6,898 nucleotides of DNA from positions 1 through 6,898 of the forward strand of contig CANQUW010000056.1 in NCBI GenBank assembly GCA_947627145.1, written 5' to 3'. Each line of letters starts with the position of its first letter. Within the stretch, counting starts at the first letter, position 1. A model generated the notes under the pieces. The model was not told the DNA's origin and did not search any database. It was given only the letters and a program-made list of their open reading frames with translations. The position numbers and the translations under genes were made by a program. Origin of the DNA: an uncultured Bacilli bacterium. GTDB taxonomy: Bacteria > Bacillota_I > Bacilli_A > RF39 > UBA660. This document shows, one piece after another, positions 1 through 4,844 of the stretch.

Positions 1-89
1 GAGTTTTAGGATTTATTCCAATACAAGATATTTTAGGACATGCTACTTATACTATTTTTCCATTTAATAGATTTGGATTAAAAAAATAA
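1..89 (+). CDS. lepB: Type I signal peptidase, C-terminal end (partial)
   Basis: Only the last 28 codons and the TAA stop are in the window; the frame runs from base 3. The peptide reads LGFIPIQDILGHATYTIFPF followed by NRFGLKK. This matches the C-terminal pattern of bacterial type I signal peptidases (family S26: S-R-x-x-G-F-V-P-x-x-x-I-I-G-x-A, then x-P-[FL]-N-R-[FI]-G). The two bases before it (..GA) are compatible with the conserved Arg of the SR pair. The family cleaves signal peptides from exported preproteins at the outer face of the cytoplasmic membrane, with a Ser/Lys dyad that would lie upstream of this window. A terminator follows, so it is transcriptionally separate from ispE. The call rests on one short motif block; the catalytic residues cannot be seen. 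Confidence 0.75.
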   Translation, partial: VLGFIPIQDILGHATYTIFPFNRFGLKK

Positions 90-105
90 ATATATATAAT
101 TATTT

Positions 106-146
106 AATCATATAAACGTATAAAAATTTATATGATTTTCTTTTTC
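106..146 (+). terminator. Intrinsic terminator after the signal peptidase gene
   Basis: AATCATATAAA (106-116) is the exact reverse complement of TTTATATGATT (127-137), an 11-bp stem with a 10-nt loop. The T-rich tract TTTCTTTTTC follows at 137-146. The stem is almost all A/T and therefore weak, but position and tail fit a Rho-independent terminator. Its 3' end runs into the ispE promoter. Confidence 0.6.
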
Positions 147-148
147 TA

Positions 149-157
149 TGATAAAAT
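149..157 (+). promoter_or_regulatory. Candidate extended -10 promoter for ispE
   Basis: TG-A-TAAAAT at 149-157 fits the extended -10 pattern TGnTAtAAT. I see no good -35 box (17 bp upstream reads TATATG), which extended -10 promoters tolerate. The ATG at 148 sits inside this element, a reason not to use that ATG as the ispE start. A transcript would begin about base 164 and give a short leader carrying the AGTGAGGT ribosome binding site. Confidence 0.45.
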
Positions 158-177
158 GTATTAGTGAGGTAAGAATG

Positions 178-1032
178 ATGAATAGTATATATCTTAAAGC
201 AAGAGCGAAAATTAATTTAACTTTGGAAGTTTTAGAGAAACGTAAAGATTGTTATCATGATATTAAATCTGTATTTCAAAAGATAGATTTATATGATGAT
301 TTATATATCAAGAAAAATGATAATAATATGTTTAATTTAGAAGTAAATATTAAAGAATTAGAAAATGAAGATAATATTATTTATAAAGCTTATAATTTAT
401 TAAAATGTAAGTATTCTAATGTTTCTGGAGTAGATGTAAAGCTTGTTAAAAGAATTCCTATGCAAGCTGGACTTGGTGGAGGTAGTAGTGATTGTGCTAG
501 TTTTTTAATTGGTATGAATAGACTTTTTGATTTAAAACTTACAGATTTAGAATTTAGAGAACTTGGTAAAGTTCTTGGAGCGGATGTTATACCTTGTTTA
601 TATGATGTCCCTTTAGTTGCGACAGGAATAGGAGATAAAATAGAATTAATTGATAGTGATTTGAAATATAATATTGTTGTTGTAAATCCTGGTATTTCTT
701 GTAATACTAAAGAAATGTATGATTTATTAGATAAACATAATGATATTTGCTTTAGAGATAATACAGATAAAGTAGTAATGGCACTTTCTAGTAATGATTT
801 AAAACTGTTATGTGATAATTTATTTAATTCTTTTGAAATGGTATTAGATTTAGATGATGTTAAGAATGAATTATTGGAAAATGGAGCTTTAAATTCTTTA
901 CTTACTGGTGCAGGGAGTTGTGTTTTTGGAATATTTGATGATAAAATTAAGGCAGATAAAGCATATCAAAAATTAAAAAGGAAGTATGATGTTTATAATT
1001 GCTGCTCGTATAATAATAAGAAAAGAGGTTAA
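178..1032 (+). CDS. ispE: 4-diphosphocytidyl-2-C-methyl-D-erythritol kinase
   Basis: IspE is a GHMP-family kinase. It phosphorylates the 2-hydroxyl of CDP-methylerythritol with ATP in the cytosol, the fourth step of the MEP route to IPP/DMAPP. Visible motifs: the N-terminal AKINLTLEVL (residues 10-19, with the conserved AKIN lysine); the ATP-binding loop PMQAGLGGGSSDCAS (94-108); LGADV (133-137) with the expected catalytic Asp; and the C-terminal TGAGSCVFG (243-251), equivalent to the family's GSGS-type motif. Length is 284 aa, usual for the family. I chose ATG 178 because AGTGAGGT (163-170) lies 7 nt before it and IspE proteins start just before AKIN; ATG 175 is nearly as good. An upstream ATG at 148 lies in the -10 box. 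The segment after LGADV reads IPCLYDV rather than the commoner PFFxxGG, a mild divergence. Eight bases separate it from the next gene, so the two are probably co-transcribed. Confidence 0.95.
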   Translation: MNSIYLKARAKINLTLEVLEKRKDCYHDIKSVFQKIDLYDDLYIKKNDNNMFNLEVNIKELENEDNIIYKAYNLLKCKYSNVSGVDVKLVKRIPMQAGLGGGSSDCASFLIGMNRLFDLKLTDLEFRELGKVLGADVIPCLYDVPLVATGIGDKIELIDSDLKYNIVVVNPGISCNTKEMYDLLDKHNDICFRDNTDKVVMALSSNDLKLLCDNLFNSFEMVLDLDDVKNELLENGALNSLLTGAGSCVFGIFDDKIKADKAYQKLKRKYDVYNCCSYNNKKRG

Positions 1033-1040
1033 ATAAATTT

Positions 1041-1616
1041 ATGAAAAGTGAGTTAGAAATTTGTGTTAAAAGTTTAGATAGTAAAGATGAAGTTTTGGAA
1101 AAACTTAAAAATTTAGGTTTTACTATTAAAGAAGAGTTTATGATGAAAGATATTTATTATGTTAAGGATAATATAGAAATATCTTTTAGTAATAGTCATA
1201 ATTTATTATCTGATTATATTTTAGTTAGAAATGTAGAAGATAGAGTAGAGTTTGTTATAAAGAGAAAAAAATATGATGATACGGGAGATATTTTGTATCA
1301 AGAAAATCTTAAGTGTGGAATAAATAATGTTGATTGTGGATGTAGATTTATTGAAGCGTTGGGTTATAAAGAGTTATTTAGAATAAATGATTTAAACATT
1401 TTACTTTCTAATGGTAAAAATGAGATTTATGTACAAGATGTAGAAGAACTTGGTGTATATTTGGAAATGGAAAGTAAAAATATTTATTCAAATAATGATA
1501 ATGGTAAGAGTATAGAAGAAATTATTGATAATTTTAATTCTTATAATTTAAATGTTAAGAGTGGAGAGTATTTTGCTAATAAAAGTTTTGATATGTTAGA
1601 AAAAATTTATAGGTAG
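1041..1616 (+). CDS. CYTH-fold protein, CyaB/ThTPase-like, degenerate signature
   Basis: A 191-aa protein with the layout of CYTH proteins (class IV adenylate cyclase CyaB / thiamine triphosphatase group). It has an N-terminal acidic strand ELEICVK (4-10), a first helix ending in LKNLGF (22-27), KDIYYV (36-41), a basic strand FVIKRKKY (71-78), YQENL (86-90), EALGYKELFRIND (105-117) and an acidic strand VQDVEELGVYLEMES (131-145), which resembles the V-x-G-L-G-x-F-x-E-x-E motif. The signature ExExK appears as E4-L-E6-I-C8, so the usual Lys is Cys; K10 might replace it. Known members hydrolyse or cyclise triphosphate-containing substrates within a beta barrel in the cytosol; the substrate here cannot be told. 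The ribosome binding site AGAGGT (1024-1029) lies inside the end of ispE, 11 nt before the ATG. A terminator overlaps its stop codon. Confidence 0.75.
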   Translation: MKSELEICVKSLDSKDEVLEKLKNLGFTIKEEFMMKDIYYVKDNIEISFSNSHNLLSDYILVRNVEDRVEFVIKRKKYDDTGDILYQENLKCGINNVDCGCRFIEALGYKELFRINDLNILLSNGKNEIYVQDVEELGVYLEMESKNIYSNNDNGKSIEEIIDNFNSYNLNVKSGEYFANKSFDMLEKIYR

Positions 1617-1634
1617 ATTTATTCTATCTTTTTT
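1611..1634 (+). terminator. Intrinsic terminator closing the ispE-CYTH unit
   Basis: AGGTAGA (1611-1617) pairs with TCTATCT (1623-1629) through 7 bp including one G-T, with loop TTTAT, and runs straight into TTTTTT (1629-1634). The TAG stop codon of the first CYTH gene (1614-1616) lies in the left arm. Confidence 0.7.
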
Positions 1635-1656
1635 ATTAATAATAAACGTTTTAATA

Positions 1657-1684
1657 TTGATTTTTCAAACATCTGTAGTATAAT
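1657..1684 (+). promoter_or_regulatory. Promoter of the second CYTH gene
   Basis: TTGATT (1657-1662) as -35 and TATAAT (1679-1684) as -10 are separated by 16 bp, a sigma-A type promoter. The start point would be near 1691, giving a leader of about 60 nt before the AGGAGG (1740-1745) and ATG 1754. The preceding terminator at 1611-1634 supports a fresh transcription start here. Confidence 0.65.
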
Positions 1685-1753
1685 TATATATATATAATTT
1701 ATTAGTCTTTTTTGAACTGATATTAGTTTGTAATTTTATAGGAGGATTATAAA

Positions 1754-2254
1754 ATGAAAGAGATTGAAATTAAATATTTGGTAGGAGATAATATACCAGA
1801 TTTAAATAAATATAAATATGTTGATATAGAACAAGCTTATTTAAATATTAAACCTGATCCTACTATTAGAATTAGAAAATATGGAGATGATTATTTTTTA
1901 ACATATAAGAATAGAGTTGATGATAATAAAAAATTAAATATAGCAACTGAATATGAATTACCTATAAATAAAGAAGTATATGATAATCTTATGAGTAAGA
2001 CTTTAGGTAATGTTATAAAAAAGAGAAGATATTTGATAGATATTGATAAGGATTTAGTAGCCGAGTTAGATATTTATTTTGGTTATTTAGAAGGTCTTAA
2101 GACAGTTGAGGTAGAGTTTAAGAGTGAGGATGATTATTTAAGTTTTAAAGCTCCTTCGTGGTTTTTAGATAACGTTACTGGAAATAGAAAATATTTAAAT
2201 TCTTCTTTATCATCTATTTCTAGTTTAGATGAATTAAAGACAAATCCTAAATAA
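1754..2254 (+). CDS. CYTH domain protein, probable inorganic triphosphatase (TTM type)
   Basis: A 166-aa, single-domain triphosphate tunnel protein. It has the intact signature EIEIKYLV (3-10), then QAYLNI (27-32), IRIRKYGDDYFLTYK (38-52) with the basic residues that line the tunnel, TEYELPI (65-71), KKRRYLI (89-95), ELDIYFGYLEGLKTVEVEF (104-122) with alternating acidic residues for metal binding, and VTGNRKYLNSSLS (141-153). Order and length match stand-alone bacterial TTM/CYTH proteins, some of which hydrolyse inorganic triphosphate using Mg2+ or Mn2+ in the cytosol. The reaction is inferred from the family; a different triphosphate substrate is possible. A strong AGGAGG (1740-1745) stands 8 nt before the ATG, and the gene has its own promoter. 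No conventional terminator follows; ten bases after the stop begins the hairpin array. Confidence 0.85.
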   Translation: MKEIEIKYLVGDNIPDLNKYKYVDIEQAYLNIKPDPTIRIRKYGDDYFLTYKNRVDDNKKLNIATEYELPINKEVYDNLMSKTLGNVIKKRRYLIDIDKDLVAELDIYFGYLEGLKTVEVEFKSEDDYLSFKAPSWFLDNVTGNRKYLNSSLSSISSLDELKTNPK

Positions 2255-2264
2255 TAGTGAGAAC

Positions 2265-2498
2265 TGCACGAAAAAATTGTGCATTTGAAGATGAAAAATA
2301 ATGAAGTTAGTTGGTTAGTTTTACTAACCAACTGAAATATAGAAATCATTTAAAATAATAAATAATGATGGTGAGAGTTAGTTGTCCTCAAAGTTGGGAC
2401 AACTGAAATTAAAATCTAAAAAATATGGAAGTCAGTTGTACGAAAATATCGTACAACTGAAGATGAAAAGTTAATTAAGTTATTTGTAATAATTAACT
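2265..2498. repeat. Array of five hairpins with covarying stems
   Basis: Five inverted repeats stand in a row between the CYTH gene and a small ORF. H1 2265-2283: TGCACGA/TTGTGCA, loop AAAAA. H2 2307-2335: core AGTTGGTTAG/CTAACCAACT, loop TTTTA. H3 2378-2406: core AGTTGTCC/GGACAACT, 9-nt loop. H4 2432-2460: TCAGTTGTACGA/TCGTACAACTGA, 12 bp, loop AAATA. H5 2469-2498: AGTTAATTA/TAATTAACT, 12-nt loop. H2, H3 and H4 share a base TYAGTTG...CAACTGA, while the tips GTTAG, TCC and TACGA differ yet still pair. The pair next to that base is T-G in H2 and H3 and C-G in H4. Centres are about 47, 71, 54 and 38 bp apart, so the array is not strictly periodic. Linkers are A-rich on this strand, so the hairpins are not plus-strand terminators. 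The pattern points to folded RNA or single-stranded DNA, or to successive copies of a small hairpin element. I recognise no known family. Confidence 0.75.
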
Positions 2499-2522
2499 AG
2501 AATATAGAAATAATTATTTTTT
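2488..2522 (+). terminator. Weak terminator-like fold competing with hairpin H5
   Basis: AATAATTA (2488-2495) is the reverse complement of TAATTATT (2511-2518), and TTTTTT covers 2517-2522. The stem has only A-T pairs and a 15-nt loop. Its left arm overlaps the right arm of hairpin H5 (2490-2498), so the two folds cannot coexist. It could end the CYTH/array transcript or act as an attenuator, but chance pairing in such AT-rich DNA is a real alternative. Confidence 0.3.
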
Positions 2523-2614
2523 GATTAAGTACTAATTTTAGTAGTAGTGAGTTTTTAATTGATATAAATTATTCTTTAATTATTGCAGCAAGATTAGTTA
2601 AATGTGATAATAAA

Positions 2615-2857
2615 ATGGTATATGAGTTTGTTTTAGATACACAATTTTTATCGAAAAAAGAGGTTACTTATGATGAGTTAAAAATGATTAATAAAATAAT
2701 TGATATTTTGGAAGATAATAGAAGTTTTGTATTGTCTAGGTTAAAAAAATATACAGTAGAAGAATATGAAAAAGAAAAGGAATATAGAGAAAAACAAAGT
2801 GAAATGATGTTTGAGTCTTTGAAAAAATTAGTAGAAAATCGAATAAGTTATCAATGA
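2615..2857 (+). CDS. Small charged protein of unknown function, 5' end uncertain
   Basis: I do not recognise this 80-aa protein. It is soluble-looking, with no signal peptide or membrane segment. A Lys/Glu-rich stretch EEYEKEKEYREKQSEMMFES (49-68) should form one long amphipathic or coiled-coil helix. The ATG at 2615 has no Shine-Dalgarno sequence in front of it. The frame stays open back to base 2525 (TGA at 2522-2524), adding 30 plausible codons (FSSSEFLIDINYSLIIAARL among them) but no ATG, GTG or TTG. Either translation starts at 2615 without a clear ribosome binding site, or at a rare codon such as ATT 2558 (GTGAG at 2547-2551 lies before it), or this is the 3' remnant of a gene cut off by the hairpin array. 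It stops at TGA, alone among the genes in this window. Confidence 0.45.
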   Translation: MVYEFVLDTQFLSKKEVTYDELKMINKIIDILEDNRSFVLSRLKKYTVEEYEKEKEYREKQSEMMFESLKKLVENRISYQ

Positions 2858-2899
2858 AAAATTATTTAGCTTAAGTTCAGTGTGATTTATTTTTAAACA

Positions 2900-2908
2900 T
2901 GTTATAAT
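2900..2908 (+). promoter_or_regulatory. Candidate extended -10 promoter (P1) upstream of a palindrome
   Basis: TG-T-TATAAT at 2900-2908 matches the extended -10 consensus exactly. I see no clear -35 box. The start point would fall near 2915, just before the dyad at 2918-2941. No ORF of convincing length begins between here and 3169, so P1 would drive either a short untranslated RNA or the acetyltransferase-rbgA operon from a distance. Confidence 0.4.
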
Positions 2909-2917
2909 CTAAAATTT

Positions 2918-2941
2918 AAATCCGTCGAATTCGACTGGTTT
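2918..2941. promoter_or_regulatory. Palindrome at a presumed transcription start, possible operator
   Basis: GTCGAATTCGAC (2924-2935) is a perfect 12-bp palindrome. With its flanks the symmetry extends to 2918-2941 as two 12-base halves, AAATCCGTCGAA and TTCGACTGGTTT, with one mismatch and one G-T pair. CTAAAA (2909-2914) also pairs with TTTTAG (2951-2956) outside it. It lies immediately downstream of the P1 -10 box, where a repressor dimer could block transcription. As RNA it would form a hairpin near the 5' end. It is clearly richer in G+C than its surroundings. It does not match the Bacillus-type LexA box (CGAAC-N4-GTTCG). Confidence 0.45.
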
Positions 2942-2989
2942 GGAGAATATTTTTAGGTAAGTTTATTGGTAGTATTAGATTGTTTAATA

Positions 2990-2998
2990 TGATATAAT
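2990..2998 (+). promoter_or_regulatory. Candidate extended -10 promoter (P2) for the GNAT-rbgA operon
   Basis: TG-A-TATAAT at 2990-2998 is a perfect extended -10 box. The hexamer 17 bp upstream (AGTATT) is a poor -35. Transcription would begin about 3005 and leave an untranslated leader of about 165 nt before the acetyltransferase start. Confidence 0.5.
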
Positions 2999-3168
2999 AC
3001 AAAGCGAAAGTGATTACGACGTTATGAATTTTATCTGATTTGGTCGGCAGTGCTGATTAGATTGTTATTATTTATATGGAGAATCAGAAAATATATTTGT
3101 ATTTCAGAAGATTGTCTAACTAATGTCTTAAAGAATTTATATAGATAATAAAAAAGGAAGTGATACAA
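2999..3168 (+). other. Gene-free leader before the acetyltransferase
   Basis: About 170 bases without a convincing ORF. They begin with a comparatively GC-rich part (3004-3055) and end in the ribosome binding site AAGGAAG (3154-3160). CTGATT occurs twice (3035-3040 and 3053-3058), and either copy can pair with AATCAG (3082-3087), which would allow two alternative stems. CGAC (3017-3020) can pair with GTCG (3043-3046). I find no T-box motif (TGGNACCGCG), no purine, SAM or other riboswitch core that I know, and no terminator hairpin with a U-run. It may be a regulatory leader, but the sequence does not show which kind. Confidence 0.3.
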
Positions 3169-3675
3169 GTGGACAATTTTATTTGTAAAGTTGCTAATAG
3201 AAAAGAATTATTAAAAAGATGGGATTATTTGGTTGAAATACATCCAGGAAGCAATAAATGGATTGAATTTAAAGAAAATGCACTTAAACATTTTGATGAA
3301 AATAGTACTATTTCATATTTAGGATTTTTAAATAAGGAAATAATATGTGAGATAACTGCTTATATTAAAAATTCTGCATTTATAGGAGATATAAGTGAAC
3401 CATCAGGTTTATTAAGTGATAGTATGGCTTATTTGGCTGCTTTTAGAACTAATAAAGAATATGAAGGGAAAGGATATTTTAGCAAATTATATAGATTTGT
3501 TGAAAGTGATTTGAAAGAAAGAGGATATACAGAATTATCTTTAGGAGTAGGTCCGGAAGCCGTTAGAAATATTGAAATATATTTTCATTTAGGGGTTAAA
3601 GAATATATCAAAACTTTAATTGAACAAGAGCAAGACCAAGAAGATGTAATACTTTTTTATAAGAAGAAAATATAG
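3169..3675 (+). CDS. GNAT family N-acetyltransferase
   Basis: A 168-aa cytosolic protein with the GNAT fold, which moves an acetyl group from acetyl-CoA to an amine. The substrate cannot be predicted. Motif A is visible as AYLAAFRTNKEYEGKGYFSK (87-106), with the EGKG turn equivalent to the Q/R-x-x-G-x-G/A pyrophosphate-binding loop followed by a helix. Motif B follows in ELSLGVGPEAVRNIEIYFHL (122-141) with VKEY, where the family often has N-x-x-A-x-x-x-Y-x-x-x-G-F. The N-terminal half is more divergent. I start at GTG 3169 because AAGGAAG (3154-3160) stands 8 nt before it; GTG 3160 overlaps that site. The context 3156-3173 also aligns with the start region of the next gene, with GTG over ATG. 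Sixteen bases separate it from rbgA, so the two form an operon. Confidence 0.8.
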   Translation: MDNFICKVANRKELLKRWDYLVEIHPGSNKWIEFKENALKHFDENSTISYLGFLNKEIICEITAYIKNSAFIGDISEPSGLLSDSMAYLAAFRTNKEYEGKGYFSKLYRFVESDLKERGYTELSLGVGPEAVRNIEIYFHLGVKEYIKTLIEQEQDQEDVILFYKKKI

Positions 3676-3691
3676 GGAGGAAGTGACTTAA

Positions 3692-4561
3692 ATGGAAAAT
3701 CGACAAAATTCGACAAATATAAACTGGTATCCAGGGCACATGGCTAAGACTAAAAGAGAAGTACAAGAAAAATTAAAACTTGTTGATATAATTTTGGAAG
3801 TGGTGGATGCTCGTATGCCTATGTCCTCTAAGATTGTTGATATTGATGAATGGACTCATGGTAAACCTAGAATTTTAATTATGACTAAATATGATTTGTG
3901 TGATAAAAAAGAAACAGATAAATTTATAGAATATTATAAAAAATTAGGTTATCATGTAATTGCACTTAATCTTCTTTCTGATAATGTTAGTTCAATTGTT
4001 TCTGTTGCTAGAGAAATTTTAAAGGAAGAAAATATTAAAAGAGAAGAAAAGGGACTTAAGAGTCGTGCTGTTCGAGCACTTATTTTAGGGGTTCCTAACG
4101 TTGGTAAGAGTACTTTAATTAATAGACTTGTTGGTCGGAGAAGTGCAACTGTTGGTAATAGACCTGGTGTTACAAAAAATTTAAGTTGGATTAGAATTAA
4201 TAAAGATATAGAGCTTTTGGATTCTCCTGGAGTTTTATGGCCTAGACTTGATAATCAAGAAGGTGCTAAAACACTTGCTAGTTTTTCATCTATTAAAGAA
4301 GAAATACTAGATATTAATACTCTTGCTACTTTTATATTAGAGACTATGTATAAATATTATCCAGATGAGCTTTATAAGAGATATGGAATAGAAGAAATAG
4401 ATCCTGACTTTATAGAAACATACGATATAATTGCACAACGTCGTGGGGCACTTTCTCGTGGTGGGGTTGCTGATTATTCTAAAGTTTCTAATATAATACT
4501 TACTGATTTAAGAAGTGGAAGGTTAGGTAATGTTACATTCGATAGACTAAAAGAGGACTAA
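3692..4561 (+). CDS. rbgA: Ribosome biogenesis GTPase RbgA (YlqF)
   Basis: RbgA is a circularly permuted GTPase that binds the immature 50S subunit and promotes a late assembly step (the ribosomal protein L16 incorporation stage in Bacillus). The 289-aa protein shows the permuted G-motif order. NWYPGHMAK (11-19) includes the family's N-terminal catalytic His (H16). G4 is TKYD (65-68), G1 is GVPNVGKST (133-141), the G2 Thr lies in PGVTK (158-162), and G3 is DSPG (177-180) followed by VLWP. The C-terminal helical domain (about 190-289) ends in RGGVADYSKVSNIILTDLRS, typical of RbgA. G4 has Thr where NKxD is the textbook form, which the family appears to tolerate. GGGAGG (3675-3680) precedes the ATG by 11 nt and overlaps the acetyltransferase stop. 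A terminator follows directly. Confidence 0.95.
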   Translation: MENRQNSTNINWYPGHMAKTKREVQEKLKLVDIILEVVDARMPMSSKIVDIDEWTHGKPRILIMTKYDLCDKKETDKFIEYYKKLGYHVIALNLLSDNVSSIVSVAREILKEENIKREEKGLKSRAVRALILGVPNVGKSTLINRLVGRRSATVGNRPGVTKNLSWIRINKDIELLDSPGVLWPRLDNQEGAKTLASFSSIKEEILDINTLATFILETMYKYYPDELYKRYGIEEIDPDFIETYDIIAQRRGALSRGGVADYSKVSNIILTDLRSGRLGNVTFDRLKED

Positions 4562-4577
4562 AAAACCTCTTTTTTTC
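4549..4577 (+). terminator. Intrinsic terminator after rbgA
   Basis: AAAAGAGG (4549-4556) pairs with CCTCTTTT (4566-4573) over 8 bp, with a 9-nt A-rich loop and T-residues continuing to 4577. The rbgA stop codon (4559-4561) lies in the loop. It separates the acetyltransferase-rbgA operon from yqfC. Because A-run and T-run mirror each other, it may also work on the opposite strand. Confidence 0.8.
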
Positions 4578-4601
4578 ATAGTTTAAATTAAGGTGGTTTA
4601 T

Positions 4602-4844
4602 ATGTTTTCTAAATTGTCTAATTATATAGAAGATAGCGAATTTAGACTTACTTTATATACTAATAAACTTCATGTTATTAATTATAAAGAAATATTATCA
4701 CTTACTGGTGGTGAAGTAATACTTTTAACTTTAAAAGGAAAAGTACATATATATGGAGAAGATATGTCTCTTTTAAAACTTGCAAATGAAGAGGTTTTGC
4801 TTTCTGGTAAGATTAAAAAAATTGAGGTAGATTTTAATGATTAA
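4602..4844 (+). CDS. yqfC: YqfC/YabP family sporulation protein
   Basis: An 80-aa protein matching the small YqfC/YabP family. A core runs LHVINYKEILSLTGGEVILL (about 25-44), then LKGKVHIYGEDMSLLKLANE and EVLLSGKIKKIEVDF to the end. It is a compact beta-rich domain with no membrane segment or signal. In endospore formers yqfC lies next to yqfD and is expressed in the mother cell; its molecular role is poorly defined. The start is ATG 4602, preceded by AAGGTGG (4590-4596); a GTG at 4593 lies within that ribosome binding site and is rejected. The 3' end overlaps yqfD by 8 bases, suggesting coupled translation. Only 24 bases lie between the rbgA terminator and the start, and I see no clear promoter there (TTTCATAGTTT at 4575-4585 is at best a weak candidate). 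Confidence 0.85.
   Translation: MFSKLSNYIEDSEFRLTLYTNKLHVINYKEILSLTGGEVILLTLKGKVHIYGEDMSLLKLANEEVLLSGKIKKIEVDFND

Noticed and set aside
148..177. N-terminal extension of ispE from ATG 148
   Set aside because: The ATG falls in the extended -10 box, has no ribosome binding site, and would add ten residues before the usual IspE N-terminus. ATG 178 has AGTGAGGT at the right distance.
2134..2349. 71-codon open frame on the minus strand
   Set aside because: It lies antisense to the end of the second CYTH gene and runs into the hairpin array. No ribosome binding site and no recognisable domain; a shadow frame.
2265..2498. CRISPR array
   Set aside because: The units are self-complementary hairpins of different sequence at uneven spacing (about 38 to 71 bp). 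There is no identical direct repeat with unique spacers, and no cas gene is near.
2855..2869. TGA at 2855 read as Trp (genetic code 4)
   Set aside because: Reading through adds only four residues before TAG. The Trp codons in the recognised genes are TGG, so the standard bacterial code suffices.
3076..3123. 15-codon leader peptide (MENQKIYLYF...)
   Set aside because: No ribosome binding site in front of its ATG and no run of regulatory codons; a chance ORF in the leader.
3005..3168. T-box or other known riboswitch leader
   Set aside because: No TGGNACCGCG antiterminator sequence, no terminator hairpin with a U-run, and none of the core sequences I know for purine, SAM, TPP or c-di-GMP switches.
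4593..4601. GTG start for yqfC at 4593
   Set aside because: The GTG is part of the AAGGTGG ribosome binding site; ATG 4602 is correctly spaced from it.
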